A program made the position numbers and the translations under genes. Shown one piece after another: positions 1 to 6,136 of a DNA stretch of 9,914 nucleotides; position 1 is the first letter of the stretch; each line of letters starts with the position of its first letter. Source of the stretch: an uncultured Gemmatimonadaceae bacterium (GTDB taxonomy: Bacteria > Gemmatimonadota > Gemmatimonadetes > Gemmatimonadales > Gemmatimonadaceae). Below the pieces are notes generated by a model. It was not told the DNA's origin, ran no database searches, and saw nothing but the letters and a program-made list of their open reading frames with translations. The stretch lies in NCBI GenBank assembly GCA_955652265.1, contig CATPBD010000049.1:1-9914 (forward strand). The letters are read 5' to 3'.

Positions 1-612
1 AAGTGTCAGGGCGGCGACGAGATTGTCTGCAATGATTCCATCGACGATATCGGTGCCGATGAGCTGAGTCTGAAAAACTCCGTCGCCAAAGCCGGCGCGA
101 CGAAAGACATCTTCAATCGCCAACGCACACTGCGGGACGTTCGAGGCGTGCTTCAGGACTCCTACGTTCCCAGCCATGAGAGCCGGCGCCGCAAATCGGA
201 AAACCTGCCAGAACGGGAAATTCCACGGCATGATCGCCAGAACCACTCCCATCGGCTGGAATGCAACCCAGCTATTGCCACCCTCCATCTTCACCGGCTG
301 ATCGGTGAGAAAATGCTCGGCGTTATCTGCATAATACCGGCACGCTGTCGCGCACTTCTCGGCTTCAGCAACGCCGGCTCCGATCGGTTTCCCCATTTCG
401 AGCGTCATCAGCCGTCCGAGCTCTTGACATTCTGCATCCAGAATTGCGGCGGCTTTCCGCATGCTTTGCGCGCGCTCTGAAAATGTCGTGCGCCGATGTT
501 CCCGATATGCAGCGGTCGCGCGATCGAGACACTCGCTCACCCGCGCAGCGGAGAACGGTTCAAAGGTACGAACCGTTTTTCCGGTAGCCGGATTGATGGT
601 CGCGATTGCCAA
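1..612 (-). CDS. NAD(P)-dependent succinate-semialdehyde dehydrogenase-type aldehyde dehydrogenase, N-terminal part (cut by window edge)
   Basis: The minus-strand reading frame gives 204 codons that begin MAIATINPATGKTV and run open to base 1. It contains the ALDH hallmarks LEMGKP (about residues 71-76), the cofactor-site motif MPWNFPFWQV (128-137, with the oxyanion-hole Asn at 131) and GVLKHASNVPQCA (151-163). The LKHA.NV..CA pattern matches the Sad/YneI branch of NAD-dependent succinate-semialdehyde dehydrogenases rather than the classical VKPSE form. The expected reaction is cytosolic oxidation of succinate semialdehyde (or a related aldehyde) to the acid. The catalytic Glu and Cys lie beyond the window, so substrate and activity cannot be confirmed. 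The start is placed at TTG 612-610: GAGG lies just upstream (about 6 nt), the alignment begins there, and no ATG in frame fits better. It starts 2 bases after the stop of the upstream lipoprotein gene, so the two are probably co-transcribed and translationally linked. Confidence 0.9.
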   Translation of the reverse strand, partial: MAIATINPATGKTVRTFEPFSAARVSECLDRATAAYREHRRTTFSERAQSMRKAAAILDAECQELGRLMTLEMGKPIGAGVAEAEKCATACRYYADNAEHFLTDQPVKMEGGNSWVAFQPMGVVLAIMPWNFPFWQVFRFAAPALMAGNVGVLKHASNVPQCALAIEDVFRRAGFGDGVFQTQLIGTDIVDGIIADNLVAALTL

Positions 613-614
613 TG

Positions 615-1001
615 CTACCTCGCGTTGTGGAGGTCGCGCTGAGCGGTTCTGACCACTGGTCGCTTGGGGTCGCTCAAGTCCATGTCCTGCCAGCGAACTT
701 CGTAAACTGAATAAATACGTCGAGCGCGCAGAAAGCGCTTGATGGGCCGCACCAGAGTCCACGCCGACGACTTTGGCGGCGATTTCAGCAGGTCGCGGGA
801 AATCTGGCGCAGGCTCTCTTGAGAGAGCTCCAGAGTCTGGCGACTGTATTTATCGGGTGTGGCATGCCGGAGCCAAGCATCTCCCACCATCACTGCCGTA
901 CCCAGCCAAGATTGAATGGAATCCATCTGCTCCGCCGGCGTCGGAGATTTGCACGCCGCGACAAGGGCAACTGAGATGACGAGCAGCCTTTTCACGCGCA
1001 T
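615..1001 (-). CDS. small putative lipoprotein of unknown function
   Basis: This encodes 128 aa. The N-terminus is a typical type II signal peptide: MRVKRLL, a hydrophobic stretch, then a lipobox LVAAC with the acylated Cys at residue 17. The mature part is about 110 residues, largely polar and predicted helical, with a basic segment (LVRPIKRFLRARR, about residues 82-94) and no motif I recognise. The signal peptide argues that the frame is real, and it has a clean stop (TAG) 2 bases before the TTG of the aldehyde dehydrogenase, so the pair form an operon. The start is 20 bp from the divergent GHL10 gene and has no convincing Shine-Dalgarno site. It should be anchored in the inner or outer membrane. 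Function unknown. Confidence 0.65.
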   Translation of the reverse strand: MRVKRLLVISVALVAACKSPTPAEQMDSIQSWLGTAVMVGDAWLRHATPDKYSRQTLELSQESLRQISRDLLKSPPKSSAWTLVRPIKRFLRARRIYSVYEVRWQDMDLSDPKRPVVRTAQRDLHNAR

Positions 1002-1021
1002 CTGATTTACATTGTTGTCCT

Positions 1022-2575
1022 ATGCCCAAAACCCAATTCCGCGTCCTGCTCCTTTCACTTTTCGTGCTCGGCAGTTTCGACACCGCGCGCGGGCAATCGC
1101 CCGTAAATTCTGCACAAAACCTGACACCACCACCGCCAGTGCGGCGGGAGTTCAGAGGAGTATGGGTGGCAACGGTCCAGAACATTGATTGGCCGTCGGA
1201 ACCCGGGCTGTCGACGCGCCAGCAGCAGCAGGAGCTGCTCGACATCTTCGATCGGGCCGTGCAGCTCAGGCTAAACGCGGTGATTCTGCAGGTTCGACCG
1301 GCCGCCGATGCGTTGTACGCATCGCCCTACGAGCCCTGGTCGGAATACCTGACAGGTCAGATGGGACGCGCGCCGAATCCGTACTACGATCCGCTCGAGT
1401 TCGCCGTCAATGAAGCGCATCGGCGCGGTCTCGAGCTGCACGCGTGGTTCAATCCCTACCGCGCGCGCCACCCATCGAGCAAGTCCGCTCCATCGCGGAA
1501 TCACATCAGCGTCACGCATCCCGAGTTGGTGAAGCGATACGGGAACAACCTGTGGATGGACCCCGGTGAGCCCGCGGTTCGTGAGCAGACCATCCGTGTC
1601 GTGCTCGATGTCGTCAAACGCTACGACATCGACGGTGTTCACATCGACGACTACTTCTATCCATACAAGGAGAAGAATTCGCGAGGGAACGTGATCGACT
1701 TTCCCGACGCGAAGAGCTGGCGACGGTACAAGGCCTCGGGTGGACCGCTATCAAAAGACGACTGGCGTCGAGCCAACGTCGATAGCCTGATCCACCAGGT
1801 TTACGTCGGCATCAAAGCGAGCAAGCCGTGGGTGAAGTTCGGTATCAGCCCATTCGGCGTCTGGCGTCCGGGATATCCGTCGATAACCGAGGGCAAATTC
1901 GATTCATACGCCGAGCTTTACGGTGATTCCCGCAAGTGGGTGTTGAATGGATGGGCGGATTACTTCACGCCGCAGCTTTATTGGCCGATCGACCGTCCTG
2001 ATCTGAGCTATCCGGTTCTGCTGCAGTGGTGGGTGGAGCAGAACGCGAAGGGCCGCCACATCTGGCCGGGGAATTACGTTGACAAGGTGACAGGCACGCC
2101 GTCAGGATGGCTGGCAGAGGAGATGCTCAATCAGATCGCGCTGACTCGGGCTCAATCCGGCGCCACAGGAAATGTGTACTTCAGCATGCGCACTCTGATG
2201 GGAAACGGCGACAATCTCCCGCAGAAACTCATGTCGGGTCCATATGCGAGCAAGGCACTCGTTCCGGCGTCTCCGTGGCTCGACAGCGTGCCACCACTTT
2301 CTCCAATCGTGCGCGTGGGTAGTGATGCGGTAACGCTCTCCAGCACGCTCTCGCTTCAGCCTCAGGGGACTGAGCCAGTCTGGCTATGGCTCATTCGCAC
2401 GCGTGTGGGAAACGACTGGACGGCCGATGTCGTCCCGGGTATGCAGCGGTTTTACATGCTGCCGCGACTCGCGGGTGGTGCGTACGCGGATGCCGTGAGC
2501 GTATCAGCGGTGGACCGAAGCGGGAATGAGAGCGCGCCGGTGATCATGGCATTAATTCCCGCGGCTCCGCGCTAG
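1022..2575 (+). CDS. secreted family 10-like glycosyl hydrolase (GHL10 / DUF187, YngK-like)
   Basis: This encodes 517 aa. Residues 1-24 form a Sec signal peptide (MPKTQFRVLLLSLFVLG then ARG-Q). After a Pro-rich linker (35-39) comes the GHL10 domain, about 43-385. It opens with EFRGVWVATVQNIDWPS, which is diagnostic of the DUF187/YngK family, and continues with VILQVRPAADALY, ELHAWFNPYR, DGVHIDDYFYPY (from residue 204), FGISPFGVWRP, YFTPQLYWP and QWW. The fold is a TIM barrel and the family is thought to act on peptidoglycan- or polysaccharide-derived glycans, but the exact substrate is generally unknown. Residues about 423-517 look like a fibronectin-III/Ig-type beta module (ending SAVDRSGNESAP), a common C-terminal partner in such proteins. 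The acidic cluster around HIDD is where the catalytic carboxylates are expected (inference). The ATG has no Shine-Dalgarno site; it is divergent from the lipoprotein gene and convergent with msrB (11 bp gap). Confidence 0.9.
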   Translation: MPKTQFRVLLLSLFVLGSFDTARGQSPVNSAQNLTPPPPVRREFRGVWVATVQNIDWPSEPGLSTRQQQQELLDIFDRAVQLRLNAVILQVRPAADALYASPYEPWSEYLTGQMGRAPNPYYDPLEFAVNEAHRRGLELHAWFNPYRARHPSSKSAPSRNHISVTHPELVKRYGNNLWMDPGEPAVREQTIRVVLDVVKRYDIDGVHIDDYFYPYKEKNSRGNVIDFPDAKSWRRYKASGGPLSKDDWRRANVDSLIHQVYVGIKASKPWVKFGISPFGVWRPGYPSITEGKFDSYAELYGDSRKWVLNGWADYFTPQLYWPIDRPDLSYPVLLQWWVEQNAKGRHIWPGNYVDKVTGTPSGWLAEEMLNQIALTRAQSGATGNVYFSMRTLMGNGDNLPQKLMSGPYASKALVPASPWLDSVPPLSPIVRVGSDAVTLSSTLSLQPQGTEPVWLWLIRTRVGNDWTADVVPGMQRFYMLPRLAGGAYADAVSVSAVDRSGNESAPVIMALIPAAPR

Positions 2576-2586
2576 TCGCGCATGGT

Positions 2587-2982
2587 CTACCTGTCTTCGC
2601 GCTTGAGCGATGCGGAGTTGATGCAGTAACGCTGGTGGGTTGGCCCGGGCCCATCGTCGAACACGTGTCCCAGATGCGCATCGCACTTCGCGCACAAGAC
2701 TTCTGTGCGTCTCATGAAGAGGCTCGTATCCGATTCGGTGCGCACATTTTCGTCGGCGACTGGCGTTGTGAAACTCGGCCAACCTGTGCCGGAGTCGAAC
2801 TTCGCGTCGGAATCGAACAACGGCGCGCCGCAGCACACGCACGTGTAGGTACCGGGCTGCTTGCTGTCGTGGTACTCACCGGCAAAAGCGCGCTCCGTCC
2901 CCTTTTGTCGCGCAACGCGATATTGCTCGGGGGTGAGCTCTTTACGCCACTCCTCGTCGCTCTTCTTGATCTTGTCGCTCAT
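2587..2982 (-). CDS. msrB: peptide-methionine (R)-S-oxide reductase MsrB
   Basis: This encodes 131 aa, the usual length for a stand-alone cytosolic MsrB. It reduces the R epimer of methionine sulfoxide in proteins back to methionine. Family motifs appear in order: [21 protein letters not shown] near the start, [13 protein letters not shown] with the first zinc CxxC (C48, C51), [11 protein letters not shown] (61-71), [17 protein letters not shown] with the second zinc CxxC (C97, C100), and RYCINS with the catalytic Cys120. The position of the usual resolving Cys, in the [11 protein letters not shown] region, holds no Cys here, so recycling may use C50 or direct thioredoxin reduction (inference). 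The start ATG follows a weak purine-rich AGAGAG about 10 nt upstream. A 20-bp near-palindrome about 70 bp upstream may be regulatory. The gene is transcribed alone, convergent with the GHL10 gene. Confidence 0.97.
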   Translation of the reverse strand: MSDKIKKSDEEWRKELTPEQYRVARQKGTERAFAGEYHDSKQPGTYTCVCCGAPLFDSDAKFDSGTGWPSFTTPVADENVRTESDTSLFMRRTEVLCAKCDAHLGHVFDDGPGPTHQRYCINSASLKREDR

Positions 2983-3053
2983 CTAGTCGCTCTCTGACTG
3001 TCGAGCAGTCGGGATTGCACCGTGAAAGCATTTGCGGTTGCGGCACCGGGTGT

Positions 3054-3073
3054 GGTGTTATCAAAGATACACC
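3054..3073. promoter_or_regulatory. near-perfect palindrome between msrB and the DTG lipoprotein gene; possible operator
   Basis: The 248-bp divergent spacer 2983-3230 has no gene I can support. Its most ordered element is GGTGTTATCAAAGATACACC, in which GGTGT.ATC pairs with GATACACC around AAA, with one extra T in the left arm. It lies about 72 bp upstream of msrB and 158 bp upstream of the other gene. It could bind a dimeric regulator, or be chance. No clear sigma-70 boxes are visible around it. Confidence 0.3.
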
Positions 3074-3230
3074 AGGACGAAACACTCAGGCCCTTTTTTG
3101 GCGGCAACGCGAGCGATTCGTGTGGAATATCCGTGCGCAACATCCTAGCTTGTGCCCTATCACCTTGATCGACGGTTGAGCAACCACGCACCGATCGCGC
3201 CAATGCTCTGCGATAGGTGAGGGATGCCGC

Positions 3231-4559
3231 GTGTCACGACTAACACGACAAGCCAAGTCCGAACCGCGCATACTGTCCTCGACAGTACGGCTCGCATGCG
3301 GGCCCGCGTTGGCGGCAATCACTCTCTTGGCCTGCTTTCGCTCTTCCGCTGCGCTTCGTCCCCCGCACCGTATCAGCTACTGGGAAGCGCTTGCCGAGCT
3401 GCATCCTAAAGAAGCCGTCGAAGCCGCGCGCACGGAGTCCGAAAAGACGTTCGCCGAATCCCTTCAGGATCTGATGGAAGGAAACATCGACAAGGCAGAG
3501 CAGGGATTCGGACAGCTGCGCCACACAGCGAACGATTCCATCCTTCGTGTCGGTTCTAGAGTGATCTATACGGCCACTCTCCAGTATCAGGAAAAGTGGG
3601 AGACGCTTGCCGCGCTGAGGAACGAGCCGTCCCAACCCACCGCTGATCGCACCGATAGCGCTAGCATCGAATTGTGGGCGGCGGCATTCAAAAACGTTCC
3701 GCCGAAGACACTCGACTTCCGCTCCGCGTCTATGCGGCTGCCAATGACGGTCTCGGCGGTGGGCACGCCGCTCATTCCGGTGAGGATCAAAGACAAGGTT
3801 TACAACTTCTGGCTGGACACGGGATCGAGCATGACGATGCTGGCGTCCGATGTCGCTCGAGATCTGAACATTGTGCCGCTCGTTCCGGACACGTTGGAGA
3901 TCGTCACGAGCACCGGCAGAGTAACCGCCAATCCATCGCTCATTCCAGAGCTGCAAATCGGTCAGATCGTGGTCCGCAACGCGCCGACCATGATCGTGGA
4001 TGAATCGATGATGCAGGTGCGTGAGGGCAGGCCGATCGAAGAAACCCAGCGGATCAAAATCGACGGCATCATCGGCTTCGATATCATTCGACAGATCGAT
4101 CTCGAGGTGGATTACGGTGACGCCACGCTCCATCTCCGGAATCCGGCAACTTCGCGGCACATCGCGGATCGCAACATGTTCTGGGTCGGTCTTCCGGTGG
4201 TACGAATCACCACCGCGAACGGAATCGCATTGCATTTCGGACTCGACACCGGGGCGCAGCAAACGTTCGTGACCGAGACGCTGCTCGACAAGCTCCAGAT
4301 CCAAGCGGCAAGGGTGGAGAGTCGACGGGTTGGGGGGTTGGGCGGCGAGATTTCTCTGCGCGCGCCGGTGCTTTCCGATTTGCGGGTCCTCGTGAGGGGA
4401 TACCCGATATTGTTCAGGGGCGCGGTCGTGCGGGCGCCGGTGTATCAGGTGCTCGCTTCACTCGACGGAGTTTTGGGCGGCGACATCTGGAACAGCGGAA
4501 TTGTTCGGATCGACATGACCAACGGCATATTCGCTGTGAGACGGCCGCCGACTGACTAA
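3231..4559 (+). CDS. putative lipoprotein with two retropepsin-like aspartic protease domains
   Basis: This encodes 442 aa from a GTG start. GTGAGGG at 3217-3223 sits 7 nt upstream, a good Shine-Dalgarno fit; the ATG at 3224 is in another frame and opens only 61 codons. The N-terminus has a basic stretch, then a hydrophobic segment ending in lipobox LLAC (Cys35), so a lipoprotein or exported protein is likely. Residues about 48-150 are helical and TPR-like (KAEQGFGQLRHTANDSILRVG). Then come two aspartyl-protease-like lobes. Lobe 1 has FWLDTGSSMTML (Asp196) and its second-half signature DGIIGFDII (from 278). Lobe 2 has LHFGLDTGAQQTFV (Asp339) and DGVLGGDIW (from 412). Two DTG motifs in one chain could form an intramolecular pepsin-like active site, while single-lobe relatives dimerise. 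Lobe 2 has Ala instead of Ser/Thr after DTG, the pattern of retropepsins. Substrate unknown; periplasmic or surface location inferred. It lies 68 bp upstream of the ArsR-type regulator on the same strand. Confidence 0.85.
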   Translation: MSRLTRQAKSEPRILSSTVRLACGPALAAITLLACFRSSAALRPPHRISYWEALAELHPKEAVEAARTESEKTFAESLQDLMEGNIDKAEQGFGQLRHTANDSILRVGSRVIYTATLQYQEKWETLAALRNEPSQPTADRTDSASIELWAAAFKNVPPKTLDFRSASMRLPMTVSAVGTPLIPVRIKDKVYNFWLDTGSSMTMLASDVARDLNIVPLVPDTLEIVTSTGRVTANPSLIPELQIGQIVVRNAPTMIVDESMMQVREGRPIEETQRIKIDGIIGFDIIRQIDLEVDYGDATLHLRNPATSRHIADRNMFWVGLPVVRITTANGIALHFGLDTGAQQTFVTETLLDKLQIQAARVESRRVGGLGGEISLRAPVLSDLRVLVRGYPILFRGAVVRAPVYQVLASLDGVLGGDIWNSGIVRIDMTNGIFAVRRPPTD

Positions 4560-4609
4560 CCAGGCCGATCGCTTGGGCTCTCTCCCGGTTTCGCTAAGGG
4601 GAAATACTA

Positions 4610-4627
4610 GTTAGGTTATTAGCTAAC
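4610..4627. promoter_or_regulatory. palindrome abutting the ArsR-type gene start; candidate autoregulatory operator
   Basis: GTTAG-GTTATTAG-CTAAC ends exactly one base before the ATG at 4628. The arms GTTAG/CTAAC are perfect inverted repeats, and the AT-rich core stands out from the GC-rich surroundings. ArsR-family repressors typically bind short AT-rich inverted repeats over their own promoter, so autoregulation is the natural reading (inference). No Shine-Dalgarno site lies within 15 nt of the ATG (the nearest is AAGGGGA at 4596-4602), and the palindrome fills the usual space, so the transcript may be leaderless. I saw no second copy in the window. Confidence 0.45.
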
Positions 4628-5830
4628 ATGCCGAGCGATCGCCCTTTTCCAATCGCATTTGCGGTAACGCCTCGCTTCGACGTCTTCTACGCGCTGTACA
4701 CTGTGACGAACAGCGCGCCCTCAGTGCTCGAAAGGTGGAAAGTGAGGGCAATCATGCGCCTTCCCCGCGATTTCGAGCGCGTTGCGAAACGAGTCGCGCC
4801 CGTCCCGCTCTTCTGGCCGTTACTCGCCGACGCATTGCAGCGAACGCCCGGCGAAATGACTTTCGACGAGATCGTATCCAATCTCCGCGAGATGCCGGTA
4901 GAGGATCTCAAGTCGAACGTCCTGTCGGGAATTTTTCACGACGCCGCAACGGTTCGACTCCTGGTCGGTGGAAAAAAGAATCTGCGCCAGGTGCTCGTCA
5001 ACGATAAGTCGGAAGGCGCAGAGCTGCTCACCTATTTTGGATTGCGTCCGTACGACGCGAGCTCGCACGCAGTGAGGGCGATGACAATGCTCCTCTCGCA
5101 CCCCGAAACATTTCGGGATGAGCTCGCCTTGGTGCTCGAGCGATTCTGGCAGACCGGATTCCGCCGGGATTGGTCGGCACTTGAGCCGAAGATGCGCGCG
5201 GAATCGTTTCGCATGAGGGATCTGGAGGAAGAGTTGCCACTCGAAGAGCTGACACGCGATCTCAGGCTTCCCGTGGCTTTCGACGCAAACGCACGCGAGC
5301 TCCGTCCGAAGAGCGGCGCGCCTATCCCCTACGATCGGATCGATCGTTGTTTCATCATCCCATCAGCGTTCAACACCCGACGGTGGTGGGCGAAATACGA
5401 GACGAAGACAGGACGAGTCAGTCTTTATTTCCCGGTCCTGCGCGATGCGACGCCCGCCAACGGAATAGTGGCGGATGATTGGGACATGCGCGCCAGCACT
5501 GCCGGTCCACGCTCGTCGATAAACGCCGAGTCGGTGTTCCGAGCCCTCGGTGATACGACGCGCTATGCAATCGCGTCGATTCTTGCCCGGACGCCAACGA
5601 CATCCGCGGAGCTTGCACGCAGTCTGAGGGTCTCGAAGCCGACGATCACGCATCACGTGCAAGCACTGCGGCGGGCGGGCCTAATCACCGATACCCCCGC
5701 CGGCGGGTCGACGAAACTCTCGCTCAGCAGAGAGACCGTGGCCGCGGTTTCGGAGGCTGCTATGGAGCAGCTTTTCTCCTCCACGGGCGACTTGCCGCTA
5801 GTTACGACCAGGAAACGGCGCACCAGCTGA
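4628..5830 (+). CDS. ArsR-family winged-helix transcriptional regulator with large N-terminal domain (DUF5937-like)
   Basis: This encodes 400 aa, about four times a minimal ArsR protein. The DNA-binding domain is C-terminal, about residues 299-372: AESVFRALGDTTRYAIASIL is the classical ArsR opening, followed by TSAELARSLRVSKPTITHHV (recognition helix region), LRRAGLI and the wing. There is no CxC metal site near the recognition helix, so it is probably not a metal sensor of the ArsR/SmtB alpha-3 type. The N-terminal 290 residues are soluble and mixed alpha/beta, with a WW pair (NTRRWWAKYETKTGRVSLYFP). They resemble the DUF5937 domain attached to ArsR-type HTHs in Actinobacteria, although that assignment is from memory of the pattern. 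Ligand unknown. The ATG directly follows a palindrome that may be its operator. The targets are not evident: upstream is the DTG lipoprotein; downstream is a strong terminator that would separate it from the reductase operon. Confidence 0.85.
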   Translation: MPSDRPFPIAFAVTPRFDVFYALYTVTNSAPSVLERWKVRAIMRLPRDFERVAKRVAPVPLFWPLLADALQRTPGEMTFDEIVSNLREMPVEDLKSNVLSGIFHDAATVRLLVGGKKNLRQVLVNDKSEGAELLTYFGLRPYDASSHAVRAMTMLLSHPETFRDELALVLERFWQTGFRRDWSALEPKMRAESFRMRDLEEELPLEELTRDLRLPVAFDANARELRPKSGAPIPYDRIDRCFIIPSAFNTRRWWAKYETKTGRVSLYFPVLRDATPANGIVADDWDMRASTAGPRSSINAESVFRALGDTTRYAIASILARTPTTSAELARSLRVSKPTITHHVQALRRAGLITDTPAGGSTKLSLSRETVAAVSEAAMEQLFSSTGDLPLVTTRKRRTS

Positions 5831-5876
5831 GCTCTCCACGCCTCCCAAAACTTTTTAAACCTTTTTCCCGTATGGT

Positions 5877-5990
5877 GGGTCTAAAGAGTTGAAGCCTGGA
5901 GTTCTCCAGCCGATGAGAGCTACTGGTCGAGCTTGTAGGACGGGTGGGCCACCAGTAGCCAGCCCCGTATCCTTTGGGATACGGGGTTTT
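5877..5990 (+). ncRNA. candidate structured RNA: three consecutive hairpins ending in an intrinsic terminator
   Basis: The region 5831-6136 has no protein gene I can support, but this part is strongly folded. Hairpin 1 is CTGGA-GTTC-TCCAG (5896-5900 with 5905-5909). Hairpin 2 is a perfect 9-bp stem, GCTACTGGT (5919-5927) with ACCAGTAGC (5951-5959), enclosing a 23-nt loop. Hairpin 3 is the terminator (5963-5990). A CTAC/GTAG pairing (5920-5923 with 5935-5938) would compete with stem 2, which would allow two states. It could be the 3' UTR of the ArsR-type gene, an sRNA with its own promoter (TATGGT at 5871-5876 is a possible -10 without a good -35), or a leader attenuator of the reductase-LOG operon. 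I compared it mentally with common riboswitch consensuses (TPP, SAM, FMN, cobalamin, glycine, fluoride, c-di-GMP, guanidine) and saw no match. The 5' boundary is uncertain. Confidence 0.4.
5963..5990 (+). terminator. strong intrinsic (rho-independent) terminator
   Basis: CCCCGTATCC pairs perfectly over 10 bp with GGATACGGGG around a TTTG loop and is followed at once by TTTT. It lies 133 bp past the ArsR-type gene stop and 146 bp before the chosen start of the reductase gene. It should therefore end transcription from upstream, or act as the off-switch of a leader. The same hairpin read on the minus strand lacks a T tract. Confidence 0.85.
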
Positions 5991-6136
5991 GTCGTAAGCG
6001 GGTCCGATTGAATGGTTCAAGGACCCTGACAGCTGCGGGATATCCGGTGTCCATGATGACGAGGCCCTGGCACTTTCAGCGCTCTCGCGCCCACGATAGG
6101 TTTGCGGTTCACTACGGGAATGCCGATGGAGCCCCG

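Noticed and set aside
148..480. Plus-strand open frame of 110 codons opposite the aldehyde dehydrogenase
   Set aside because: The minus strand encodes continuous ALDH motifs across the whole interval; the plus frame has no recognisable features.
2557..2570. Hairpin CGCGG-CT-CCGCG at the end of the GHL10 gene
   Set aside because: The loop is too short and there is no T tract on either strand, so it does not qualify as an intrinsic terminator.
3224..3409. ATG at 3224 as a start for a small protein before the DTG lipoprotein
   Set aside because: It is in another frame, gives only 61 codons with no motif, and the GTGAGGG site is better spaced for the GTG at 3231.
3240..4304. Long antisense open frame of 354 codons opposite the DTG lipoprotein gene
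   Set aside because: It mirrors the real gene's codon periodicity, is rich in Arg/His/Asp, has no motif, and the plus strand shows a clear protein family with a ribosome site.
5877..5990. tRNA or a known riboswitch in the spacer
   Set aside because: No cloverleaf, TTCGA loop or CCA end, and none of the common riboswitch cores I can recall are present, so it was left as an unassigned structured element.
5802..6020. Minus-strand 72-codon open frame across the spacer after the ArsR-type gene
   Set aside because: It reads straight through the intrinsic terminator and the 9-bp hairpin, has no ribosome site and has a low-complexity Thr/Ser stretch.
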